Below are positions 25,120 through 32,512 of a stretch of DNA of 32,512 nt, one piece after another. The notes below the pieces were generated by a model. The model ran no database searches. It saw only the letters and a program-made list of their open reading frames with translations, and had not been told where the DNA came from. Source of the stretch: Gammaproteobacteria bacterium (GTDB taxonomy: Bacteria > Pseudomonadota > Gammaproteobacteria > Enterobacterales > Kangiellaceae); assembly GCA_030432465.1 (NCBI GenBank), contig JAUIHB010000006.1:1-32512 (forward strand), read 5' to 3'. A program made the translations under genes and the position numbers. Position 1 is the first letter of the stretch. Each line of letters begins with the position of its first letter.

Positions 25120-26760
25120 ATGAGTAAAAATAATTTAAAAAGAACTCATGTATTAGAAGATGATAAATTTGATGTGATTGTTGTTGGTGCAGGTATCGGA
25201 GGATTAACTGCGGCAGGAACTTTAGCTAAAAGAGGAAAAAAAGTTTTAGTTTTAGACATGCATTATGAATTGGGTGGATGTGCCACAGTATTTCATAGAC
25301 ATGGTAAAGCTTATGAATTTGACGTTGGTCTGCATTATATTGGTGATTGTGGAGAAAAAGGTTTAATTCCACGTATTTTAAAAGGCGCTGGGATTGAATA
25401 TCATGAAATTAATTTTCTTGAACAGGATCCTGATGGTTTTGATACATTATGTTTTCCTGAGTTTACTTTCCCTATTCCTAGAGGCGTTGAAAAATTTAAA
25501 CAAAGTTTAATTGAGGAATTTCCTGATGAAATAAAGGGAATAAACCGATATTTTAAATTTTTAAATCAGGTCTGGGATTTTATGGGTATTCACTCTAACC
25601 CACTTTCAGCACTTTGGATTTTGCCACGTTCAATTTTATTGGCTCGTTACGCGACAGCAACTGTTGAAGAATTCCTTGATACTTGTACTAATGATAAAAA
25701 ATTGCGTGCCATATTGACAGGACAATTAGGTGTTTATCATCAACCGCCTAGTAGGGCATCGATGGCCGGTCACGCTGGTGTAACCAATCACTTTTTGCAA
25801 GGTTCATTCTATCCATCTGGTGGTGGACAAGTTTTCTCTGATAAGCTTGGCGCTGCGATTGAAAAGAATGGCGGAAAAATATTATTAAGATCAAAAGTAA
25901 CTAAGATACTAGTTGAGAATAAACGTGTAATCGGTGTTGAATTTGAAAATAAAAAACTAGGCAGTAAAAAAGTTTATGCTGATTATGTTATTTCAAATGC
26001 AGACCTTAAAAAGACACTGCTTGACCTGGTTGGGGAAGAACATTTATTAAGTAAAACAATTCAGCGAACAAAAAATTATGAAATGTCACCTGCAATGGGA
26101 ATTGTTTATTTAGGTGTTGATCTTGATATGAAGGCATTGGGACATAAGAATACTAATTACCGTATTTATCCAAGCTATGATTATGAAGTTGCTTACAATG
26201 AGATATTTGAACAACGTTTTCCTGAAGCTCCTCACGTATTTATTGGTAATGCAACATTAAAAGATCCAGATAATCCTAATATTGCACCAGAAGGAATTTA
26301 TAACCTACAGTTAATGTCGGTTGTACCCAATTCACCTGAAGCTTGGGGGTTAACGCAAGCGGAAGTAGATGATGGTAGTTATCGAAAAAATAAAAAGTAT
26401 CAAGAAAAAAAGCAGTGGTATGCCGAACAGTTAATCAAAGCTACTGAATCTGTTATTCCCGGGATCAGTAAGCATATTGTTTATCAAGATGTATCAACGC
26501 CTTTTTCTGTCACACGTTTTATTGGCGCAACAGGTGGAACATCTTATGGTATTGCATTTACGCCAGAGCAGTTCCTACATAATAGACCAAGTGAAAAAAC
26601 AGAAATAAAAGGCTTAATATTATGTGGTGCTTCTACTCGTACAGGACATGGAATTTTTGGTGCAATGACCGGAGGAGTAGAAGCAGCAGCAGCAGTATCA
26701 GGTAAAAAGGTACGCTATGAAATATTAGATAAGGGAGAAAGAGCTGTTGCCGAAGCTTAA
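25120..26760 (+). CDS. CrtI/RetSat-type FAD oxidoreductase 3
   Basis: A 546-residue flavoprotein, the longest of the three. The FAD loop VVGAGIGGLTAAG (Gly23, Gly25, Gly28) follows a 17-residue N-terminal extension, and the next segment reads LDMHYELGGCATVF. A distinctive FDVGLHYIGD box follows. The C-terminal end has STPFSVTRFIGATGG, YGIAFTPEQFLHNRP and LILCGASTRTGHGIFGAMTGG. It belongs to the retinol saturase-like part of the superfamily by appearance. The substrate is unknown. AAAGGAATTAG gives a good ribosome site. It ends the run of soluble enzymes; the transport genes start 59 bases later. Confidence 0.84.
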   Translation: MSKNNLKRTHVLEDDKFDVIVVGAGIGGLTAAGTLAKRGKKVLVLDMHYELGGCATVFHRHGKAYEFDVGLHYIGDCGEKGLIPRILKGAGIEYHEINFLEQDPDGFDTLCFPEFTFPIPRGVEKFKQSLIEEFPDEIKGINRYFKFLNQVWDFMGIHSNPLSALWILPRSILLARYATATVEEFLDTCTNDKKLRAILTGQLGVYHQPPSRASMAGHAGVTNHFLQGSFYPSGGGQVFSDKLGAAIEKNGGKILLRSKVTKILVENKRVIGVEFENKKLGSKKVYADYVISNADLKKTLLDLVGEEHLLSKTIQRTKNYEMSPAMGIVYLGVDLDMKALGHKNTNYRIYPSYDYEVAYNEIFEQRFPEAPHVFIGNATLKDPDNPNIAPEGIYNLQLMSVVPNSPEAWGLTQAEVDDGSYRKNKKYQEKKQWYAEQLIKATESVIPGISKHIVYQDVSTPFSVTRFIGATGGTSYGIAFTPEQFLHNRPSEKTEIKGLILCGASTRTGHGIFGAMTGGVEAAAAVSGKKVRYEILDKGERAVAEA

Positions 26761-26819
26761 TATTCAATAAAGTAATTGTTTTATACTATTAAGTGTAATC
26801 TAAATTATTGGGAACCAGC

Positions 26820-27869
26820 ATGAGAAAACTAAATGTTAATCAGTTTTTCAGTTTGAATTTTTTATTATTTGTAGTTTTTTACGCTAATAGTGTCATTGCT
26901 TTTACTGAAGAAAAAGTCATTATAGAAAAAGCAGTGAGAAAAAATCAGAGTATTGATATTCATGTTTCTGGTAAGTTGTCACGAAAAACAACCATGCGAA
27001 TGGCTTTTAACATTGATGGATTAGTTGAGTCTGTTTTAGTTAATCCGGGGGATAGATTTGTAAAAAACCAGGTTCTTGCTAGATTAAATGAGAGTGAAAT
27101 AAAAGCGCAGGTTATACATGCTAAATCAGCCTATGATTCTGCATTCAATGATTGGCAAAGAGCAAAAAACTTATTTGATAAATCATTAATACCACAATCA
27201 CAGTTGCAACATCAAAAAGCGTTGTTGGATGGTGCGGGCTCTACTTTAGAAACTGTTCAATTTAATCAAGACATGGCTACTATTAAAGCGACAGTGAATG
27301 GAGAGGTTTTAGAAAAATATATTGAAGAAAACGAGCTGGTTACTGCTAAACAGACTGCATTTCTTGTATCAGTCAATGCTCATGGTTGGGTGGTTAGTGT
27401 GGAAATACCCGATCACCAAGTCGTAAGATTAAACTTAGGTGATAAGGCAGAGGTTCGTTTTAGTGCGTATCCGGATAAAAGCTACTCAGGTAAAGTAAGT
27501 GAAATATCAGCCAAATCAAATAATCACTCAGGTTTATTTTCTGTTGAAGTGATGTTAGATAGTTTCGAAGATAATTTCCGTTCTGGTTATTTAGCTAGTG
27601 TAGATATATTGCCTGAATCAGAAGAGAAATTAACATTTATCAACTTGGATTCGGTTATTACGGTTAAAGATAACCAAGCCATGTTTTTTGCTTATGATGA
27701 ATTAACAAAAAAAATAAAAAAGTATTTTACCAAAATTCAGTTTATAAGTGAAAACTCCATTGTTTCTAATGAAAATTTGAGTGAAGTTTCTTACGTTGTC
27801 AGGAATGCTTCTATAGATTTAAAAGATGGGGAATTAGTTCAAGCATTTCCTATTGCTATGGCGAAGTAG
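26820..27869 (+). CDS. RND efflux membrane-fusion (periplasmic adaptor) protein
   Basis: A 349-residue HlyD/AcrA-type adaptor that links an RND pump to an outer-membrane channel. A signal peptide (about 1-27, no lipobox Cys) is followed by a lipoyl half-motif near DGLVESVLVNPGDRFVKNQVLARL. A helical hairpin (about 80-130) comes next, then the second lipoyl part, NGEVLEKYIEENELV, and a beta-barrel with GDKAEVRFSAYPDKSYSGKVSEI. I chose the ATG at 26820 over an in-frame TTG at 26808 because it begins the signal peptide. It lies 27 bases before the permease gene. No outer-membrane factor gene follows in the window. Confidence 0.88.
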   Translation: MRKLNVNQFFSLNFLLFVVFYANSVIAFTEEKVIIEKAVRKNQSIDIHVSGKLSRKTTMRMAFNIDGLVESVLVNPGDRFVKNQVLARLNESEIKAQVIHAKSAYDSAFNDWQRAKNLFDKSLIPQSQLQHQKALLDGAGSTLETVQFNQDMATIKATVNGEVLEKYIEENELVTAKQTAFLVSVNAHGWVVSVEIPDHQVVRLNLGDKAEVRFSAYPDKSYSGKVSEISAKSNNHSGLFSVEVMLDSFEDNFRSGYLASVDILPESEEKLTFINLDSVITVKDNQAMFFAYDELTKKIKKYFTKIQFISENSIVSNENLSEVSYVVRNASIDLKDGELVQAFPIAMAK

Positions 27870-27896
27870 TATCTAATGATAACGAATGAGTAAATT

Positions 27897-30800
27897 ATGA
27901 AAATTGTTAATAGCGCACTGGGGAATTATCGCTTTACTGTTGTAATAATGCTTACTATTGTTTTGTTGGGCTTATTATCATTTTTAACTATGCCCCGTTC
28001 TGAAGATCCCCAACTTTCGTTTTCAATAGATTATTTAGTAGTGATTCATCCGGGGGCTTCGGTTCTTGATATGGAACAGTTGATAGTCGATCCGATTGAA
28101 GATGCGATTAATTCGTTAGAAGATCTGAAGGAAATAAAAACGGATATTCGAGACGGTATGGCAAAGTTTAGAATTGAATTTGAACATAATACTGATCCAG
28201 ATAAAAAGTATGATGATATTGTAAATGCTGTTGCAGGTATTCGTAATCAGCTACCTTCAAATTTAGCAAAGTTAGAAGTCAAAAAATTATCACCCACAGA
28301 TGTTAATATATTTCAACTAGCACTCACCTCGGAAACAGCATCTTATCGTGATTTGAGGTTATATGCAGAAAGATTAGAAAATAGTCTTGAACGACTTAAT
28401 GGAGTTAAAGGAGCTGATATCTGGGCAATTCCACAGCAAATGGTTCAAGTGACTTTAGATTTTGAAAAAATGAAGCATTACAACCTTTCAATGACTGAAA
28501 GTTATAAAGCGTTACAAGGAGAAGCAGCTAATATACCGGGTGGTCATGTTAATACTCTGAATAGACGTTTTAATATTCGTACAAGTGGAAAATATCAAAA
28601 TCTTAAGGCAATAGAAAACACTTTAATCAGCTCACCTAATGGAAGACCTATTTACGTCAAAGATGTTGCGAGTGTTGAATTTGTTGATAGTGAAGCGAAT
28701 TATTTAGCACGATTTAATGGTGAAAGAAGTGTTTTTGTTACCGCCATGCAAAACGAAAATGCCAATATATATAATGTTATTAAAGCAATTAATGCAGAAG
28801 TCGATAAATTTAAAAAACAACTTCCCGAGACTATTTCTGCTAAGGTAGTACTTGATAAATCCGAAAGTGTTACCAGGCGATTAGGTGATTTTTTTAGTAA
28901 TTTAGTTTTTGGTTTGTGTTTTGTTGGCTTGGTTGTTTTTCTTTTTTTAGGCTTCAGAAATATGATTATCGTTATTACGGTTATTCCTATTTCTATTTTA
29001 ATTGCATTTGGATTGTTAGATCAGTCTGGTTTTGGCATCCAGCAAATGTCTATTGTTGGTTTAATTATTGCCTTAGGTCTTTTGGTTGATAATGCTATTG
29101 TTGTATGTGAAAACATTGCGCAAAAAATGCGTCAGGGTCATTCTATTTATACCAGCGTTACCGAAGGAACTTCTTCCGTTGGGTGGGCAATAACCAGTGG
29201 TACTTTGACAACACTATTATCCTTTTTACCTATTCTGGCAATGCAAACTAGCTCAGGTGCATTTATTCGTTCTTTACCTTTGGTGGTTATTTATTCCTTA
29301 ATTGCTTCTTTAGCTGTTGCATTATTTATAACGCCATTACTTGCGCTAAAATTATTTAATGTGGGTTCTAAAAATAAACAAAAAAATCAGCAAAGAGTAG
29401 GGTTTTCTGGAAAAGCAGTTATGTTATTGCAAAAAATTTCTCAAGGGCCTTATCAAAGATTTTTGTGTGGCGTTATTAATAAACCTAAAACGACAATTGT
29501 TCTGACACTAATTTTGTTTGTTTTGAGTTTAACTTTATTTAAGAGTGTAGGCGTTAGTTTATTTCCTAAAGCTGAAAATAATCAAGTTATGGTTAACCTT
29601 ACTTTAAATGAGAATGCAAGTTTAGCTGAAACTCAACGTATAACGGAACAAGTTGAATCGGTATTAGCAAAGTTTAAAGGAATAAAGAGCTTTACTTCAA
29701 ATATCGGTAGAGGTAATCCCAGAGTTTATTACTCTGAAACTCCTCCACCAGAAAAAGCTAACCGAGCACAATTATTTGTCCAGTTAAATGCTGATAATGC
29801 AGGTGAATATTGGGCATTAGTGAAAGGTTTGCGCGAGCAATTAGAAACAATAGTTGGTGCTGAAATTAATGTAAAAGCTTTTCAGCAAGGTAAGCCAATA
29901 GAAGCTCCTGTTGTTTTAAGAATTTACTCTGATAACTTTGATATTCTTCGTCAAGTATCTAGTGAAGTTGAATCATTAATGAGAAAAAATGAAATTTTTC
30001 ATTTAATTGAAAATCCTATAGGAAAAAATAAACTTGATTTTCAACTTAGCATTGATAAAGAACGGGCAGCCCTTTTAGACATACCTATTGGTAAAATTGA
30101 TGCAGCTGTTAACATGAGTCTTACTGGAGTTCAAGTTGGAAAATTTCGTGATGAATATGGAGATGATTTTCCTATTACTGTCAAACTTTCTAAACCGAGT
30201 GGCGCTGTTGTTTCTGATCTTGAACAAATAATGGTCGAAAATAATTCTGGAATATTATATCCGCTAAGCCATGTTGCAAGACTTGAACTTATTTCAACAC
30301 CTGCGTATTTACAGCACTTTAATAATCAACGTTCAGCAAAAGTGACAGCCGATGTTATTGAAGGAGAAAATGTTGAAAAAGCTACATTACAACTTCAAGA
30401 AGATTTAAAAAGTATCCAATTGCCTGATGGGGTGACTTTAGAGTTGGGCGGAGAAAGAAAATCAAGAGGAGAAGCTTTTAGAGGCTTTATAAAATCTACA
30501 GTTGTTGCATTATTTGGTATTTTTACAGTATTGGTTTTTCAATTTCGATCATTTACACAACCATTTATTGTGTTTGTTTCTATACCGTTTGCAGTGTCAG
30601 GATCTATCTTAGCTCTGTATTTAACTGGTTATTCATTTTCGTTTATGGCCTTTTTAGGTGTGGCAGGGCTCGTAGGTATTGTTGTGAACAACGCTATCAT
30701 ATTAATTGATACTGCGAATAATTTGCAGCTTGAAGGAATGAGCCAATATGATGCTTGTATTGAAGCAAGTAAAAGCCGACTCACTCCTATATTTTTAACA

Positions 30801-31007
30801 ACATTAACAACTATCGTTAGTTTATTACCATTAGCTTTTCAAAAGAGTTTAACTTGGTCACCACTGGCATTGACCATAATTGGGGGGTTAGCAGTTTCCA
30901 CACTGATCAGTTTAGTGTTGGTTCCGCTGCTGTATACTTTATTTACCACAGCTATAGCACCGTCATCATTAGAGATGGAAAATCAACTTCAGGATATTAA
31001 AGCATGA
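27897..31007 (+). CDS. RND-family efflux permease (HAE-type)
   Basis: A 1036-residue inner-membrane RND transporter with two repeats, each a TM helix plus periplasmic porter loops and five further TMs. TM1 is at about 12-31. TM4 reads GLLVDNAIVV, with Asp398 and Asn399 where AcrB has two aspartates. TM10 reads VVNNAIILID, with Asn at the place of AcrB's proton-relay lysine. These changes occur in other RND branches, so the pump may still be proton-driven with a different relay. It probably moves a hydrophobic product of the cluster, which is inference. Its stop overlaps the ATG of the oxidoreductase gene (ATGA), so it shares the operon. Confidence 0.9.
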   Translation: MKIVNSALGNYRFTVVIMLTIVLLGLLSFLTMPRSEDPQLSFSIDYLVVIHPGASVLDMEQLIVDPIEDAINSLEDLKEIKTDIRDGMAKFRIEFEHNTDPDKKYDDIVNAVAGIRNQLPSNLAKLEVKKLSPTDVNIFQLALTSETASYRDLRLYAERLENSLERLNGVKGADIWAIPQQMVQVTLDFEKMKHYNLSMTESYKALQGEAANIPGGHVNTLNRRFNIRTSGKYQNLKAIENTLISSPNGRPIYVKDVASVEFVDSEANYLARFNGERSVFVTAMQNENANIYNVIKAINAEVDKFKKQLPETISAKVVLDKSESVTRRLGDFFSNLVFGLCFVGLVVFLFLGFRNMIIVITVIPISILIAFGLLDQSGFGIQQMSIVGLIIALGLLVDNAIVVCENIAQKMRQGHSIYTSVTEGTSSVGWAITSGTLTTLLSFLPILAMQTSSGAFIRSLPLVVIYSLIASLAVALFITPLLALKLFNVGSKNKQKNQQRVGFSGKAVMLLQKISQGPYQRFLCGVINKPKTTIVLTLILFVLSLTLFKSVGVSLFPKAENNQVMVNLTLNENASLAETQRITEQVESVLAKFKGIKSFTSNIGRGNPRVYYSETPPPEKANRAQLFVQLNADNAGEYWALVKGLREQLETIVGAEINVKAFQQGKPIEAPVVLRIYSDNFDILRQVSSEVESLMRKNEIFHLIENPIGKNKLDFQLSIDKERAALLDIPIGKIDAAVNMSLTGVQVGKFRDEYGDDFPITVKLSKPSGAVVSDLEQIMVENNSGILYPLSHVARLELISTPAYLQHFNNQRSAKVTADVIEGENVEKATLQLQEDLKSIQLPDGVTLELGGERKSRGEAFRGFIKSTVVALFGIFTVLVFQFRSFTQPFIVFVSIPFAVSGSILALYLTGYSFSFMAFLGVAGLVGIVVNNAIILIDTANNLQLEGMSQYDACIEASKSRLTPIFLTTLTTIVSLLPLAFQKSLTWSPLALTIIGGLAVSTLISLVLVPLLYTLFTTAIAPSSLEMENQLQDIKA

Positions 31008-32359
31008 GCAATGTGAGTGCAGAACCAACACAACGAGAACAGTTGGAACAAGTCAATATATTATTCTCCGGTGACTCTGGCGATGGTATACAAACAATCG
31101 GTAGCAAACTTGCTTATTCGTCATCGGTGGCTGGTAATGAAATTAGTTGTTTTCCGGATTTTCCAGCTGAGATAAGAGCACCTGCGGGAACTATTGCTGG
31201 GGTGTCTGGTTTTAAACTGTGTTTTGCTAGTCAACCGATAAGTGCCCCAGGGGATAACCTTAATGCTTTAGTGGTGATGAATCCTGCCGCACTAAAGCAT
31301 AGCCTGAATGAATTATCAGAGAACGGGCTACTGCTAGTTAACAGCGATAGTTTTAAAGATAAAGATTGGATAAAAGCTGGTTATCAAGAGGATCCTTTAG
31401 CATCGGGAATTTTATCAAAATATAGAGTGATAAAAGTACCAATGACAACGTTAGTTTTAAAATCTTTGGAAGAAACCGATGTTCCAAGGAAACAAGCTCT
31501 AACTTGCAAAAATATGTTTGCTTTGGGTATTGTTTGTTGGCTTTATGAAAGAAATATTAGTGTTATCAGTAATTGGTTAAATGAAAAATTTAAGCGTGAT
31601 GAAGCATTAGCTAAAGCGACAAAACTGGCATTATTAGCTGGTTATCACTACGCTGACACTGTTGAGTTATTTAGTGCTGGCTTTCAAGTTCCTAAAGCGG
31701 CATTAGTGGAAGGTAAGTATCGGCATATTACGGGTAATGAAGCTTTAGCACTTGGAGCAGTGGTCGCTTCTATTAAATCGCAGAGAGAATTATTTTTTGC
31801 TAGTTACCCAATTACACCTTCATCTGATGTACTACATCAATTGTCTCAGTATCATGAAATTGGTGTTAAAACATTTCAATCAGAAGATGAAATTGCAGCG
31901 ATGTCTAGTGCTATTGGTGCTGCTTTTTCCGGGCGTTTAGCATTAACCAGTACAAGTGGACCTGGGTTAGATTTAAAACAGGAAGCTATTGGTTTAGCCA
32001 TGATAGCTGAGTTGCCTGTCGTTATTTTTAATATTCAGCGAGCGGGTCCTTCGACTGGTATGCCAACTAAAACAGAGCAATCTGATTTGTTGGCTTCAGT
32101 GTTCGGCCGTCATGGTGATTGTACTTTACCCGTATTAGCGGCTGCGACACCCAGCGATTGTTTTTACATGGCAATACAAGCATTTGAAATTGCAACCAAG
32201 TTTATGACTCCCGTTATTTTATTATCTGATGGTTATTTGGCCAATAGCGCAGAATCTTGGCTTATACCTTCAGCTTCAGAAATTCCAGATTTCAATTTGG
32301 ATAATTCAGAAGACTATTCTAAGTCCAAGCTATTTGAACGAAATCCAATCGCCCTATAA
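31004..32359 (+). CDS. korA: 2-oxoacid:ferredoxin oxidoreductase alpha (fused gamma-alpha) chain, truncated
   Basis: Resembles KorA of two-subunit 2-oxoglutarate/2-oxoacid:ferredoxin oxidoreductases, which cleave a 2-oxoacid with CoA and TPP and reduce ferredoxin. The gamma domain (about 14-200) has NILFSGDSGDGIQTIG and PDFPAEIRAPAGT. The alpha pyrimidine-binding domain (about 225-420) has SYPITPSSDVLH, FQSEDEIAAMSSAIGAAFSG and TSTSGPGLDLKQEAIG. At 451 residues it lacks about the last 100-170: after LFERNPIAL, which aligns with the family's R-x-P-x-T-L just before ARPW, a TAA follows and the DNA becomes HsdR-like. The beta-subunit gene korB, needed for activity, is absent. It starts in an ATGA overlap with the RND permease. 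Confidence 0.85.
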   Translation: MSNVSAEPTQREQLEQVNILFSGDSGDGIQTIGSKLAYSSSVAGNEISCFPDFPAEIRAPAGTIAGVSGFKLCFASQPISAPGDNLNALVVMNPAALKHSLNELSENGLLLVNSDSFKDKDWIKAGYQEDPLASGILSKYRVIKVPMTTLVLKSLEETDVPRKQALTCKNMFALGIVCWLYERNISVISNWLNEKFKRDEALAKATKLALLAGYHYADTVELFSAGFQVPKAALVEGKYRHITGNEALALGAVVASIKSQRELFFASYPITPSSDVLHQLSQYHEIGVKTFQSEDEIAAMSSAIGAAFSGRLALTSTSGPGLDLKQEAIGLAMIAELPVVIFNIQRAGPSTGMPTKTEQSDLLASVFGRHGDCTLPVLAAATPSDCFYMAIQAFEIATKFMTPVILLSDGYLANSAESWLIPSASEIPDFNLDNSEDYSKSKLFERNPIAL

Positions 32360-32512
32360 AGCCATTGTCGCTTTTTCTGGCAAAAAGAAACACTACCAAA
32401 CAGGGCAGGATGTTACCGAGGAGAAAATGAATCGTTTCCCCGATGGCAACAACGACATCCCCAAGCAATTCAGTAAGCAGCCCTACCGATTCCTCATCGT
32501 TGCCAACAAATA
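32349..32512 (+). CDS. hsdR: Fragment of type I restriction enzyme HsdR, open at the window end
   Basis: In a frame different from korA, the last 54 codons read SPYKAIVAFSG, then DVTEEKMNRFPDG and PYRFLIVANK, which match the helicase-motor region of type I restriction R subunits just before the usual QTGFDQP motif. There is no start codon, ribosome site or upstream HsdR sequence: the homology begins where korA homology stops. The base composition looks richer in G and C than the cluster to its left. It is therefore part of a gene joined abruptly to korA, and continues beyond the window. Its joining could be biological or artificial. Confidence 0.75.

Noticed and set aside
20024-26760. Carotenoid biosynthesis locus
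   Set aside because: The FAD proteins look like phytoene desaturases, but there is no phytoene synthase, GGPP synthase or cyclase gene, and an ACP, KS, DH and KR surround them.
16737-31007. Aryl-polyene (APE) cluster of the known type
   Set aside because: KS, ACP, DH and KR fit, but APE clusters usually have two or more KSs, two ACPs, an ammonia-lyase or AMP ligase and acyltransferases, none of which is seen; three FAD enzymes and a diiron oxygenase are not expected.
32349-32512. A functional restriction-modification locus
   Set aside because: Only 54 codons of HsdR are present, with no start and no hsdM or hsdS; the join to korA is abrupt, so nothing about a working system can be claimed.

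Overview
The window looks like chromosomal DNA from an AT-rich gammaproteobacterium, probably marine. The first half is housekeeping sequence: glmU (3' end) and glmS, a periplasmic DsbA-family protein, a YggN/DUF2884 protein, a voltage-gated cation channel, an LpxL-like acyltransferase, the minus-strand genes smg, dprA and a LysM/TsaP-like gene, then def-fmt-rsmB-trkA-trkH. The block dprA, LysM gene, def, fmt, rsmB, trkA has the same order as in Pseudomonas (from memory), which supports the gammaproteobacterial placement. A DUF885 metallopeptidase-like gene and a DUF1289 gene close this half at 16,213.

A 523-base non-coding stretch (16,214-16,736) separates the two halves. It holds a weak terminator, a short inverted repeat, a perfect 17-bp inverted repeat with a 6-base loop, and an extended -10 promoter candidate. 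From 16,737 onward every gene reads rightward, with short gaps or ATGA overlaps. The order is ketosynthase, MaoC-type dehydratase, acyl carrier protein, AurF-type diiron enzyme, CrtI/RetSat-type FAD protein, alpha/beta hydrolase, FabG-like ketoreductase, second FAD protein, 7Fe ferredoxin, third FAD protein, RND membrane-fusion protein, RND permease, and the alpha chain of a 2-oxoacid:ferredoxin oxidoreductase.

My reading (inference) is a specialised acyl-chain pathway. KS, KR and DH work on the dedicated ACP with no enoyl reductase, so unsaturation would be kept. Three FAD enzymes and a diiron oxygenase then modify the chain. Ferredoxin and the 2-oxoacid oxidoreductase could supply low-potential electrons, and the RND pair could export or relocate the product. 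I do not recognise the whole assembly as a characterised pathway; the nearest ideas are aryl-polyene and ladderane-type lipid clusters.

The right end is abnormal. The oxidoreductase gene stops about 100-170 residues short of its family length, and at the same point the sequence passes into a fragment of a type I restriction HsdR subunit in another frame. This is either a real rearrangement or an assembly/amplification chimera.
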